Shown: positions 13,387 to 21,487, counted from the stretch's first letter. The stretch is DNA of 29,535 nucleotides from JALRHH01 sp964638875 (GCA_964638875.1 CAZXBL010000007.1:1-29535), one strand, 5' to 3'. Notes: a model not told the origin generated them from the letters alone. Numbers and translations: made by a program.

Positions 13387-14475
13387 ATGCCTTATTCAAC
13401 TGACACTGCAATTAGTATTTTTTCTGAGAAATTAGAAGATTACCGAAAGCTTATTGATGACGATATCGGGAAGTTCGCTAAACACACTGAACGCGAGACG
13501 CTGAAGAAATTTGGTGCCAATGCACGGCTTGAAGTTGATGCATACCTGAGCATTTTGTGTCGTGGTGGTAAGCGGATTCGTGGTAGTTTGGCGATGGCTG
13601 CGTATGAAATGGCAGGTGGCACAGACAGGAAACTTATTCTGCACACAGCCCGTGCCCTAGAGATGTTACATGCCTATATTCTGATCATTGATGATTTCCA
13701 GGATCGGTCACATATCCGTCGTGGTGGTCCGGCAGCGCACACTTTATTGTCGCGATATCACAAGCGCCACGAGCTGGCGGGCGATGCTGGACACTTTGGT
13801 GCATCGATTGCGCTTAATGCAGCACTCAGTGGTTCACATATGGCACAGCAGACTTTAGCTGAGTTAGATATTAACCCAGCACTCAAAATCGCCCTGATTA
13901 ATCAGATAAACAAGACAATGGTAACTACAGCGCACGGGCAGACAAACGACATTATGAATGAAGTTGTAGCTGATGTATCAGAGAGCGAGATTGAGCGCGT
14001 TCTAGAATGGAAAACGGCGCACTACACATTCCTCAACCCACTAACTGTGGGGATGATGCTTGCAGGTGTAACAAATGGATCGCTGCACGCAATTCACGAG
14101 TATGCGATGCATGCTGGTAAAGCGTTCCAGATCACTGACGACATACTTGGTACCTTTGGTAGTGAGTTCGAGAGTGGTAAAAGCCCGATGGATGACATCC
14201 GCGAAGGTAAGCGCACATTGATTATTAGTTATGCTCTAGAACACACCAACAACGAGAACAAAAACTTCTTGGTACAAATGCTGGGTAACGACAAATTAAC
14301 ACCTGTTGAGTTTGAACGCTGCAAGGATATTCTTATGGAGTCAGGAGCACTGGATTACGCTCAACTGAGTGCAACTACGCATGTAGACAAAGCACTTCGG
14401 TCACTAAGTAAGGTTGATTACGACACCAGTTTCCTTAGCGGGCTGGCCGCTTCGCTTCTCCACCGAACAAAATAA
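13387..14475 (+). CDS. Polyprenyl (geranylgeranyl-type) diphosphate synthase
   Basis: The enzyme condenses isopentenyl diphosphate onto allylic diphosphates to give C15-C20 or longer prenyl chains for lipid carriers. The 362-residue product shows the substrate-binding GGKRIRG, the first Asp-rich motif IIDDFQDRS with RRGGPAAH, TAHGQTNDI, and the second motif as ITDDILGTFG followed by GKSPMDDIREGKRT. DDILG instead of DDxxD is also common in actinobacterial members. Chain length cannot be set: residues before the first motif are EMLHAYILI. TATACT (13375-13380) ends 6 bases before ATG; no Shine-Dalgarno. No other isoprenoid gene is nearby. Confidence 0.92.
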   Translation: MPYSTDTAISIFSEKLEDYRKLIDDDIGKFAKHTERETLKKFGANARLEVDAYLSILCRGGKRIRGSLAMAAYEMAGGTDRKLILHTARALEMLHAYILIIDDFQDRSHIRRGGPAAHTLLSRYHKRHELAGDAGHFGASIALNAALSGSHMAQQTLAELDINPALKIALINQINKTMVTTAHGQTNDIMNEVVADVSESEIERVLEWKTAHYTFLNPLTVGMMLAGVTNGSLHAIHEYAMHAGKAFQITDDILGTFGSEFESGKSPMDDIREGKRTLIISYALEHTNNENKNFLVQMLGNDKLTPVEFERCKDILMESGALDYAQLSATTHVDKALRSLSKVDYDTSFLSGLAASLLHRTK

Positions 14476-14504
14476 TTGCACAAAGATCGTAATTATTTTA
14501 AAAT
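14476..14504 (+). promoter_or_regulatory. Promoter of the WhiB-like gene
   Basis: TTGCAC (14476-14481), 17-base spacer, TAAAAT (14499-14504), then ATG 14514 after 9 bases. No Shine-Dalgarno is present, so the mRNA is probably leaderless. Confidence 0.6.
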
Positions 14505-14513
14505 ATAGGTACT

Positions 14514-14774
14514 ATGGAAGAAATAAATGGTGTTCCGAACTGTATTAATGAGGACCCTGAGCTATTCTTTCCGCACGGCGAAGATCAGCGCAATCCTAAT
14601 GTACACCAAGTAATGGCAATTAAAGAAGCTAAGGCTATTTGTGCTTTGTGTGATGTAAGAGTGGGGTGCCTTGAAAAAGCACTTGAAGATGACAAAATCG
14701 TGGGTATCTGGGGCGGTATGACAACTCATGAGCGCCGCGTAATTATACGACGCGGTAATAAAAGGGCAAGCTAG
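14514..14774 (+). CDS. WhiB-like Fe-S transcriptional regulator
   Basis: The 86-residue product has the complete WhiB layout: Cys10, then Cys43-x2-Cys46-x5-Cys52 (ICALCDVRVGC) to bind a [4Fe-4S] cluster, NEDPELFFP before it, the GIWGG turn at residues 64-68, and a basic tail THERRVIIRRGNKRAS for DNA contact. In Actinobacteria, Wbl proteins bind region 4 of the primary sigma factor and sense O2 or NO; rpoD lies 4 kb upstream here. Wbl proteins are classically limited to Actinobacteria and their phages, so occurrence here is notable. polA follows 50 bases downstream with its own -10. Confidence 0.92.
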   Translation: MEEINGVPNCINEDPELFFPHGEDQRNPNVHQVMAIKEAKAICALCDVRVGCLEKALEDDKIVGIWGGMTTHERRVIIRRGNKRAS

Positions 14775-14823
14775 GCACGTAAGCGTTTTCCACGGTTCAC
14801 TTAACAGCGTATACTAATAGTAT

Positions 14824-17487
14824 ATGGCGGAACAGCGTAAGAAACTCGCAATTATTGACGGTAAATCCGTTTTTTATCGTGGTTATTACGCCATGCCGAA
14901 CCTCGCGACTCGTGATGGGGTACCTACTGGCGGGGTATATGGTTTTGCAGTCATGGCCCTGGAAGTTATCAAAAAACTCAAGCCAGATTATGTCTGCGTT
15001 GCCTGGGATAAGCCCAAAACGAACATTCGACGCCGTCTAGAACTGTACCCAGCCTACAAGGCGGGCAGGAAACCGGCACCGGCAGATTTCTACACACAGA
15101 TTCCAATGCTTCATGAGCTATTGGATGCTTTTGGCTGGCCATTGTATGAATTCGACGACTACGAGGCCGACGATATTATGGGCACCCTTGCGACTAAAGC
15201 AGCCAAACAGGACATCGACACAATGTTGATCACATCTGACATGGACATGCTACAGTTGGTTGACCCCCGTATTCATGTGTTTGCGCTGAAAAAAGGGCTC
15301 AGTAACATCGAACTCTATAGTCCAGCAAGCTTTACCGCGAAATATGGCTTACGCCCAGACCAATTCTTGGACCTTAAGGCGCTGCAGGGTGATAGCTCTG
15401 ACAATATTCCTGGTGTACCTGGTGTTGGTACAAAGGGCGCCACGGAACTATTGCAAGCCTACGAAACACTCGATGGCGTCTATGATAATCTGGCGTTGAT
15501 CAAAGAAGGTACTCGCAAAAAACTGGAAGCAGGTAAGGACCTAGCGTACTTGAGTAAAGAAATTGCAGCTATTTGGCTGGATGCACCGGTTGACCTGGAC
15601 CTAGACGTCCTGGATGTTAATAAATGCAACCCTAATGAAATTCTTAAGCTGCTGCAAAAGTTTGAGTTCAGAACGTTATCGCGGCAGCTCCCCGAAGTTA
15701 TGACTATCAAGGATGAAGTTGGGTTGGTGCAGCATAGCGACGTACAACTTGGCAAAATACCGAAGAATACGATTATTAATAGTGATAAAGACCTGGCTGA
15801 ACTCGCTATACCGCTTGAAAAGGCAAAGCAGCTTGTATTAATGGGTCGTTCTGAGGGCAAACATGGTGATCGCCCCGTAACACTGCTTGTCAGCCCCTCA
15901 CCAGGAACGCTTTTCACCATTCAGTTAGCTGACATATCTCCGGATCAACTAGTTGCTGTTCTGCATCCAGCTTTAGTTAATAAATCAGTCCAAAAAATAG
16001 GGCACGACATTAAAAGTACTCTGCAAGTTTGTTATGCGCTGGGCTTGGAAGTAAATGGCGTCAGTCATGACACGCAAATCGTCGCGTTTTTACTCAATGC
16101 GTTAAGGAAAGACCTGAGTTTGAGCGAACTAGCCTTTAGCGAGCTGGGGTATGAAGGTGCTGATTTTGCCGATCTTGACCCAGACCAATTTGTCACCCAT
16201 GCCCCAGAAGTGATTGCGATAATCCATGCGCTGACCAGTAAACAAACAGAGGAATTAAAAGCTATCCCAAAGATAGAAAAGCTTGCCAGCAAGATTGAAA
16301 TGCCGGTGATCGAAACACTCGCACGTATGGAGTACGAGGGCATCAAACTAGACACAAACTACCTGGCAAAGATGTCAGAACAACTTGCTGACCAAATTAG
16401 TGATGTCGAACAACAAATATATGGTCACGCCGATCAAGAGTTTAATATCAGCAGTCCCACACAACTAGCTGACATACTGTTTAACAAGCTGCAGCTGCCT
16501 ACGCAGGGTGTAAAAAAGGGCAAGACAGGTTATTCAACAGCCGCCAATGAGCTTGATAAATTGCGTGCTGCTCACCCTATCATTAATTTAATTACTGAAT
16601 ACCGTGAATACACCAAACTAAAGAGTACCTATGTTGATACATTGCCACACATGGTGGATAGCCACTCGCGTTTGCATACAACATTTGCAATGACAGTTGC
16701 TCAGACTGGGCGGCTTAGCAGCAATGATCCAAACTTGCAGAACATTCCTGTTCGCACCGATCTTGGTAAGCATATTCGCACCGCATTTGTGGCAGGAAAG
16801 GGCAACGTTCTAGTCAGCGCAGATTATTCACAATTTGAACTCCGTTTGGCTGCATATCTTGCTGGTGATGAGGAACTCATTCAAATGTTCAATGCTGGTG
16901 CCGATGTCCATACTGCAACCGCAGCCCAGGTCTATAATCGACAGCCAGACGAAGTTACCAAGCAGATGCGCCGTGACGCAAAGGTCATTAACTTTGGTGT
17001 TTTATACGGCATGAGCCCGCACGGTCTCAGCATCGCAACTGGTATGACATTGAGTGCCGCTAAAACCTTTATCGACAAGTACTTTGAACTACGCAAACCA
17101 CTTCTGGATTACATGAATCATCTCAAAGAGCTTGCACATAAACAGGGTTATGTTGAAACGCTGTTTGGCCGACGCCGCCCGACGCCTGATGTGCATTCGT
17201 CTAATTTTATTGTTCGTCAGGCAGCCGAACGCGCTGCGATTAACATGCCAATTCAGGGAACCGAGGCAGATCTTATGAAACTTGCCATGGTTCAGTTAGA
17301 TGAAAAACTGAAGGGCACTAAAGCGAAACAACTATTACAGATCCATGACTCAATTCTCGTAGAATGCCCCGAAGAAGACAGCGAAAAGATTGCCAAAATC
17401 CTCAAAGAAACCATGGAAAACGTGCACAAACTACCCGTTAACATCACCGTAGACACAACAATAGGCAAAAACTGGGGCGAATTATAA
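14824..17487 (+). CDS. polA: DNA polymerase I
   Basis: This repair and Okazaki-fragment polymerase has 887 residues. The 5'-nuclease domain (1-290) is intact: DDYEADDIMGTLA, TSDMDMLQLV, LQGDSSDNIPGVPGVG. The middle exonuclease-like domain lacks the FDTET metal site, so proofreading is probably absent. The polymerase domain has TGRLSSNDPNLQNIP, motif A as ADYSQFELRLAAYL (usual SQIELR), motif B RRDAKVINFGVLYG, and motif C as QIHDSILVE (usual HDE). Both catalytic Asp residues remain. TATACT (14810-14815) lies 8 bases before ATG 14824. Its TAA overlaps the next gene by one base. Confidence 0.97.
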   Translation: MAEQRKKLAIIDGKSVFYRGYYAMPNLATRDGVPTGGVYGFAVMALEVIKKLKPDYVCVAWDKPKTNIRRRLELYPAYKAGRKPAPADFYTQIPMLHELLDAFGWPLYEFDDYEADDIMGTLATKAAKQDIDTMLITSDMDMLQLVDPRIHVFALKKGLSNIELYSPASFTAKYGLRPDQFLDLKALQGDSSDNIPGVPGVGTKGATELLQAYETLDGVYDNLALIKEGTRKKLEAGKDLAYLSKEIAAIWLDAPVDLDLDVLDVNKCNPNEILKLLQKFEFRTLSRQLPEVMTIKDEVGLVQHSDVQLGKIPKNTIINSDKDLAELAIPLEKAKQLVLMGRSEGKHGDRPVTLLVSPSPGTLFTIQLADISPDQLVAVLHPALVNKSVQKIGHDIKSTLQVCYALGLEVNGVSHDTQIVAFLLNALRKDLSLSELAFSELGYEGADFADLDPDQFVTHAPEVIAIIHALTSKQTEELKAIPKIEKLASKIEMPVIETLARMEYEGIKLDTNYLAKMSEQLADQISDVEQQIYGHADQEFNISSPTQLADILFNKLQLPTQGVKKGKTGYSTAANELDKLRAAHPIINLITEYREYTKLKSTYVDTLPHMVDSHSRLHTTFAMTVAQTGRLSSNDPNLQNIPVRTDLGKHIRTAFVAGKGNVLVSADYSQFELRLAAYLAGDEELIQMFNAGADVHTATAAQVYNRQPDEVTKQMRRDAKVINFGVLYGMSPHGLSIATGMTLSAAKTFIDKYFELRKPLLDYMNHLKELAHKQGYVETLFGRRRPTPDVHSSNFIVRQAAERAAINMPIQGTEADLMKLAMVQLDEKLKGTKAKQLLQIHDSILVECPEEDSEKIAKILKETMENVHKLPVNITVDTTIGKNWGEL

Positions 17488-17804
17488 TGCCGGAATATCA
17501 CAAACTAGTACGCGACAACATTCCGGAAATTATTGCCGCTGACAGCATGACACCAGTAACGAGAGTCCTATCTGACAGCGAGTATGAGCTTGCACTCATT
17601 GAAAAAATTGCCGAAGAACAACGTGAACTGGCAAAGGCTGATACCACCGAGGAAATGGAGAGCGAGCTAGCTGATATCCAAGAAGTAGTTGATGCATTAG
17701 CAAAACACATCAGTTCAAAAAAGCGTGTAGAAGAGGTAAGGAAGCAAAAAGCCAAAGAAAGAGGCGGCTTCGAAAAAAGAATCTTCCTAGAAAGAACAGA
17801 GTAA
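17487..17804 (+). CDS. MazG-like phosphoribosyl-ATP pyrophosphohydrolase-type protein (COG4997)
   Basis: The 105-residue product begins EYHKLVRDNIPEII, the family signature, and carries two acidic helices (KIAEEQRELAKAD; MESELADIQEVVDAL) with ExxE/ExxD spacing that binds Mg2+ in all-alpha NTP pyrophosphatases. The C-terminal KERGGFEKRIFL is also typical. These proteins are thought to remove non-canonical nucleotides. ATG overlaps the polA stop (TAATG), so it is translationally coupled; a nucleotide sanitiser next to a polymerase lacking proofreading makes functional sense, though that link is inference. Confidence 0.87.
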   Translation: MPEYHKLVRDNIPEIIAADSMTPVTRVLSDSEYELALIEKIAEEQRELAKADTTEEMESELADIQEVVDALAKHISSKKRVEEVRKQKAKERGGFEKRIFLERTE

Positions 17805-17806
17805 AG

Positions 17807-17835
17807 TTTACGTACCAACAAAAAAATTTTATAAT
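17807..17835 (+). promoter_or_regulatory. Promoter of the mini-protein/methyltransferase/Nudix operon
   Basis: TTTACG (17807-17812), 17-base spacer, consensus TATAAT (17830-17835), with ATG 17845 nine bases later. No Shine-Dalgarno precedes the first gene. Confidence 0.65.
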
Positions 17836-17844
17836 TAACAAATT

Positions 17845-18090
17845 ATGAATAAATATGAGTCACCCTGCGGCAAAGGGGAGTGTGATTTTTTACCTGGCAT
17901 ACAAGCTGATAGCACGCTATGTGATGGAATGGCGAAAACGCTTGTTAGTGCGGGTGCCTCAAGTATTTTTGAGGCAACTAAGTGCCCGTTCGAAGCCGCT
18001 CAGATTATTGCAGCCAAGGATACCGAACGTACCGCTGAACTGTCTGAAAAGTTAGGTATCATAGGCTTAGTACGGGGAGGGGATATCTAG
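17845..18090 (+). CDS. Cys-containing mini-protein, unknown function
   Basis: No family recognised. The 81-residue product has four Cys (residues 8, 13, 26 and 47, within SPCGKGEC, TLCDGM and TKCPFEA), enough for a metal or Fe-S site or disulfides, and an Ala-rich helical C-terminal half (EAAQIIAAKDTERTAELSEK). Its start is 9 bases after a consensus TATAAT and its stop is one base before the next ATG, which supports real coding. It opens an operon with a methyltransferase and a Nudix protein and may be a binding or carrier partner of one of them. Confidence 0.65.
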   Translation: MNKYESPCGKGECDFLPGIQADSTLCDGMAKTLVSAGASSIFEATKCPFEAAQIIAAKDTERTAELSEKLGIIGLVRGGDI

Positions 18091-18091
18091 T

Positions 18092-18745
18092 ATGAGTTTT
18101 GAATATCAATCTGAGTCAGAACAACATGGTCTCGATTACATGCGACCAACAGATTTAAAGATACTGAGTGTGGGCATATCTACGGGAGGTCAAGCCGAGG
18201 TCAAGATGGCAAGTAAAAACCCTGAGAGGCGTATCGTAGCAACAACTCTTGACACAAAAGGGGTTGAGCTCACGAGGGAGTTAATAAAAAGTGCAGGTTA
18301 TTCCGATCAGATTGAGACAAAAGTAGAAGATGTTTCTGAGACGCTGCCATACGGCGAAGCATACTTTGACTATATTTATGCACGCCTAGTCCTCCACTAC
18401 CTTTCCAAGGAAAAACTTGTAACAGCGCTGCAAGGGCTGTTTAGAGTTACAAGACCCGGTGGTAACTTATTCGTTGTCGTCCGATCGGACCAGAGTGATG
18501 AGGCCCAGCAAGCAAGCAATGTTTATGACACTAGTACCGGTCTCACAACATACTCTACCCCTTCAGGTCATCAAGCTACACGTTACTTTCACAGCATTGA
18601 ATCGATAAGCACAGCAATACAGTCCTCAGGGTATTCAATTATGCGAGCCGAACAGTATGACGAAATGCTTAACGCTTCTTTTGACAGGACTGGTATGTGG
18701 GTGAAGAACAATGTAATTGAAGTACTGGCTAGTAAGGAGCAGTAA
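18092..18745 (+). CDS. Class I SAM-dependent methyltransferase (1)
   Basis: The 217-residue product has a Rossmann methyltransferase pattern: motif I LSVGISTGGQAEVKMA (residues about 25-40), an acidic strand end near TTLDTKG, motif II/III with FDYIYARLVLHYLS, and post-motif RVTRPGGNLFVVVR. Motif I is unusual, GISTGG in place of the common GxGxG, so SAM binding needs support. The substrate is unknown. Start lies 1 base after the upstream stop, and the TAA overlaps the downstream ATG, so the three genes are tightly coupled. It is not a close copy of the second methyltransferase at 19596. Confidence 0.8.
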   Translation: MSFEYQSESEQHGLDYMRPTDLKILSVGISTGGQAEVKMASKNPERRIVATTLDTKGVELTRELIKSAGYSDQIETKVEDVSETLPYGEAYFDYIYARLVLHYLSKEKLVTALQGLFRVTRPGGNLFVVVRSDQSDEAQQASNVYDTSTGLTTYSTPSGHQATRYFHSIESISTAIQSSGYSIMRAEQYDEMLNASFDRTGMWVKNNVIEVLASKEQ

Positions 18746-19179
18746 TGGCGGTGAAATTATTCCATGTTGGTATAAAGGCTTTAGCCCAAAATGAAAAGGG
18801 GGAGTATTTGCTGCTGCAAGTGAACCCTGCAAAATTGAGTGGCAACCAAGAAGCATACTGGGATATTCCTGGTGGTCGGATTGAGGAAGGTGGCTCGGTA
18901 CTGGATACATTGACTCGTGAAGTAGATGAGGAACTCGGCGTAGCTATTTCTGGTGAACCAGGGTTCTTAACGGCAGTTGTATCTAACATTACGATCCCTA
19001 CAGAAAGCGGTGACGTAGGTCTAGTTTTGATGATCTACACAGTAAATCTTGCAAGTGAAGAAGTTAGAATTAGCGAAGAGCATCTCAGTTACGAATGGGT
19101 AAGCAAAGAAACTGCTGCTGAAAGACTAGCCCACAAGTATCCAGCAGAGTTTACAAAAAAGTTAGCAAACACCTACTGA
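18745..19179 (+). CDS. Nudix hydrolase with altered Nudix box
   Basis: The 144-residue product has a Nudix box at about residues 41-64: DIPGGRIEEGGSVLD, then REVDEELGV. The Glu normally found seven residues before REU is Gly here (EEGGS in place of EEGES), while the metal-binding REVDEE is intact, so activity is likely but the fit is imperfect. The N-terminal KLFHVGIKALAQNEKGEYLLLQ is the typical first strand pair. AAGGAG (18735-18740) precedes ATG 18745, which overlaps the methyltransferase stop. Last gene of the operon; ends with TGA. Confidence 0.9.
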   Translation: MAVKLFHVGIKALAQNEKGEYLLLQVNPAKLSGNQEAYWDIPGGRIEEGGSVLDTLTREVDEELGVAISGEPGFLTAVVSNITIPTESGDVGLVLMIYTVNLASEEVRISEEHLSYEWVSKETAAERLAHKYPAEFTKKLANTY

Positions 19180-19232
19180 TAAGTTTTTCACTGATTAAGT
19201 CGGCTATTTAACGGATACTAGTGTTTACCTAG

Positions 19233-19284
19233 GGGTAGACAACAGAGTTTCATGATCACAGTTCTACCCACTCAAGGAGGGGGA
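19233..19284 (+). promoter_or_regulatory. Structured leader with hairpin before a strong Shine-Dalgarno
   Basis: The gap 19180-19286 holds a -10-like GATACT (19214-19219) and arms GGGTAGA (19233-19239) and TCTACCC (19263-19269), 7 bp perfect, around a 23-base loop. AAGGAGG (19274-19280) follows closely. The hairpin could protect or expose the ribosome site. Confidence 0.4.
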
Positions 19285-19286
19285 AT

Positions 19287-19550
19287 ATGCCAGGAACACT
19301 AGAGCGTGAAGGAGGTGACGATCGTCGCCCCGAAGTAGCAGCTGAACGTGAACAAGAAACGAGAGCTACTGCTTCTGCGGTTGAATATGGTCGTGGGTTT
19401 GAGTCTGATTACCCAGGAGTAGCACTCGGGGAATTTGCGCTGATTGGCGCAAGAAGGAATACCTTGCACCCAAGCAGATTAGGAAAGGAAGTTGGGTTGC
19501 GAAGAGCTCACATCCGTATACACCAGGTAGGCATTTCTCCGCCAGTATAG
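19287..19550 (+). CDS. Small hypothetical protein
   Basis: No family recognised. The 87-residue product is soluble, with a very acidic/basic first 35 residues (EREGGDDRRPEVAAEREQET, probably disordered) and a more ordered part from about 36 (YPGVALGEFALIGARRNTLH) ending in a basic stretch (GLRRAHIRIH). The strongest Shine-Dalgarno in the window (AAGGAGG) lies just before ATG 19287, which supports translation. No operon partners: the next gene has its own -10. Confidence 0.55.
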   Translation: MPGTLEREGGDDRRPEVAAEREQETRATASAVEYGRGFESDYPGVALGEFALIGARRNTLHPSRLGKEVGLRRAHIRIHQVGISPPV

Positions 19551-19595
19551 TCCAAGTACTTGCCAACAGGCATATAATGGTTACGTAAGGTTAGG

Positions 19596-20204
19596 ATGCA
19601 TATGCAACAAGAGACCCGCGACACCTACAACCAATCTGCCGAACGACTCAGCCGCCACTACGACCGCATAGGTTCCAGGGACGGTGATATTGACCTAGCT
19701 TTTACCCTAGCTGGTAATTTTGAAAGCCCCAAAGTGCTAGAACTAGGCTGTGGTAGTGGGCGTGATGCCCAGGCTATTTTAAAACGCACAAATAATTACA
19801 CTGGAATTGATACCTCAGAAAAAATGATTGCAATTGCTACGACCAAGGTTCCGAATGGCAAGTTCGAACTGGCAGACGCAGCCAGCTATTCTTATACTGG
19901 CCCCTACGATGTTGTCTTTGCGTTCGCGTTGTTTCGACACCTTAGCCTAGAAGAAGTGACAGTTGTCTTGAAAAAGGTTGCAGCAACATTACGTCCTGGA
20001 GGGGTCTTTTATATCTCATCAATGCTAGGTGAGTCATATCAAAAATTAGATCGCAATGATGCATTCGGCAAAAGGGAAATGTACCTGTATAACCCGCAAA
20101 TCATCATGAAGCGTTGCCCACCATCACTTAAGAAGGTGCAGGAAATCTACGATCAGATAGATGGCAAAGAATGGTTTGAGCTTGCCCTACATAAAAAACC
20201 ATAA
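19596..20204 (+). CDS. Class I SAM-dependent methyltransferase (2)
   Basis: The 202-residue product has textbook motif I VLELGCGSGRDAQAIL (residues about 49-64), acidic post-I strand YTGIDTSEKMIAIA, motif II FELADAASYSYTGPYDVVFA, and LRPGGVFYISS. The N-terminal TRDTYNQSAERLSRHYD is typical of the ubiE/Tehb-like small-molecule methyltransferase group. The substrate is unknown. TATAAT (19573-19578) lies 17 bases before ATG 19596; a weak AAGG (19587-19590) lies between; in-frame ATG 19602 is possible. Stands alone. Confidence 0.88.
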   Translation: MHMQQETRDTYNQSAERLSRHYDRIGSRDGDIDLAFTLAGNFESPKVLELGCGSGRDAQAILKRTNNYTGIDTSEKMIAIATTKVPNGKFELADAASYSYTGPYDVVFAFALFRHLSLEEVTVVLKKVAATLRPGGVFYISSMLGESYQKLDRNDAFGKREMYLYNPQIIMKRCPPSLKKVQEIYDQIDGKEWFELALHKKP

Positions 20205-20209
20205 GTATA

Positions 20210-20238
20210 TTGCAAAAACTAGACAGACGTGGTATAAT
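20210..20238 (+). promoter_or_regulatory. Promoter of the exported-protein gene at 20247
   Basis: TTGCAA (20210-20215), 17-base spacer, consensus TATAAT (20233-20238); ATG follows after 8 bases with no Shine-Dalgarno. Confidence 0.65.
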
Positions 20239-20246
20239 ATAGATAT

Positions 20247-20813
20247 ATGAGAAAGTATTTCATCGGAGTAATTGTCCTTATTGTAATGCTACTGCTGTTG
20301 ACTGTATTTGTGTTGAACAGAGGTGATGATCCAGCCAAACCAGCAGAAAATACTAAGCAAGTCGCAGAACTAATCGATTATGCTGACAAAAACAGCGAAG
20401 TCAGCCTAACTACTGTGGGTAAATTGGTTGGCAACGACGAACATCGCTCTATACGTATTACCGTGTCCGCTACAGAACGCCGTGTCGAGATACTCAGTGG
20501 CTATGACCAGCAGGTTCTGAGCAGCCAAACATACGAGAACACCCGAACTGCATATGAAACATTCCTGAGTGCACTTGGTGGGCAGGGCTTTACCCAGTCC
20601 AAGAAAACAGATATTACTGACAATCGTAGCGTGTGCCCAACAGGGCAGCACTACGAATACCGTATAAAAGAAGACGGTGCAGAGAAATCTAACTTGTGGT
20701 CAGTTAGTTGCGACAAATCAGGTAACTTTAATGGCCGCGGCAACACCATCCGCCAGCTATTTCAACGTCAAATCCCTGAATACAGTGAGCAGGTCCGCGG
20801 CGTCACGCTGTAG
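20247..20813 (+). CDS. Membrane-anchored extracytoplasmic protein, unknown function
   Basis: No family recognised. The 188-residue product has a signal anchor at residues 5-23 (FIGVIVLIVMLLLLTVFVLN) and an outside domain of about 160 residues. Two Cys (in SVCPTGQHYEY and SVSCDKSG) are spaced to form one disulfide, fitting an exported fold. The domain is mixed alpha/beta (SIRITVSATERRVEIL; TAYETFLSALGGQGF). Similar anchored orphan proteins are common in CPR surface proteomes. Followed by a good intrinsic terminator, so it is a single-gene unit with the promoter at 20210-20238. Confidence 0.7.
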   Translation: MRKYFIGVIVLIVMLLLLTVFVLNRGDDPAKPAENTKQVAELIDYADKNSEVSLTTVGKLVGNDEHRSIRITVSATERRVEILSGYDQQVLSSQTYENTRTAYETFLSALGGQGFTQSKKTDITDNRSVCPTGQHYEYRIKEDGAEKSNLWSVSCDKSGNFNGRGNTIRQLFQRQIPEYSEQVRGVTL

Positions 20814-20831
20814 AACCTCTTTATCCACATA

Positions 20832-20858
20832 AAACCAGGCTTATTGCCCGGTTTTTTT
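20832..20858 (+). terminator. Intrinsic terminator
   Basis: Stem AAACC-A-GGC / GCC-C-GGTTT (20832-20840 with 20846-20854) has one A-C mismatch and loop TTATT, and runs into seven Ts (20852-20858). It lies 19 bases after the stop of the exported-protein gene. Confidence 0.85.
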
Positions 20859-20917
20859 GTTGCTTTTTCTGAAACATAAGCGTATTACAAGAAGTATACA
20901 TAAAGTGGACTATAAAA

Positions 20918-21487
20918 ATGTCGTCAGAATCTTTAGCAGATGTATCCTACTTTCATTCAAGGAAACCAAACACCGAAACGTATAAAGATTTCCATGCATT
21001 GTATGGTGTAGCAAGAGAGGGTACAGCCATATTGCTTAATAGGGTAGTGCAAACTGATGAAAGTGATCGTTCGACTCATCTGATACTCGTTCAACAGAGT
21101 AATTCTGGAGGGTTTATGACTAGAGTAAAAGGTACACAGAGATCAGAGTATAGAGTGCATTATGACCCCAGAGGAACGTTGCTAGCAACGACTGATGGTG
21201 AAACAATCTCAACTTATCATGCGCAGAGTGTACAAGGGCTTTATAGAGGCCACATCAACAAGACCTACAGACCAGTTCATGAACGCCTACAAGTAAATTT
21301 TGTCTCTTACTGTAGTGAAGAAGTGGGGACGTTGAATTTTAACCTCTTTAGTGGAAGAGGTGGTTTCTCACTTGGTGAACGAGCTTTAGGGTGTATTTTA
21401 AGCAGGGAGGAGTCTGCAATGTTCCGCAACGAGGCTCTCACCAGGGAAATTACTGCTCAGCCTGGCCACACCGCTGTGGCGTCATAG
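20918..21487 (+). CDS. Hypothetical protein
   Basis: No family recognised. The 189-residue product has no signal peptide or membrane segment and appears rich in beta strands (GTAILLNRVVQTDE; THLILVQQSNSGGFMTRV; ERLQVNFVSYCSEEVGTLNF), with two Cys. The start is preceded by AT-rich TATACA (20895-20900) and TATAAA (20911-20916); no Shine-Dalgarno is seen, so the exact start is uncertain. It lies alone between a terminator and the HAD gene. Confidence 0.55.
   Translation: MSSESLADVSYFHSRKPNTETYKDFHALYGVAREGTAILLNRVVQTDESDRSTHLILVQQSNSGGFMTRVKGTQRSEYRVHYDPRGTLLATTDGETISTYHAQSVQGLYRGHINKTYRPVHERLQVNFVSYCSEEVGTLNFNLFSGRGGFSLGERALGCILSREESAMFRNEALTREITAQPGHTAVAS

Noticed and set aside
19141..19190. 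Inverted repeat with T-run at the end of the second Nudix gene as a terminator
   Set aside because: The AAAAAGTTA/TAAGTTTTT stem has a central mismatch, is AT-only in practice and has a long loop; too weak to call.
18092..20204. Two methyltransferases and two Nudix proteins as recent duplications
   Set aside because: The pairs share only family motifs and differ in lengths, motif I and flanking residues.
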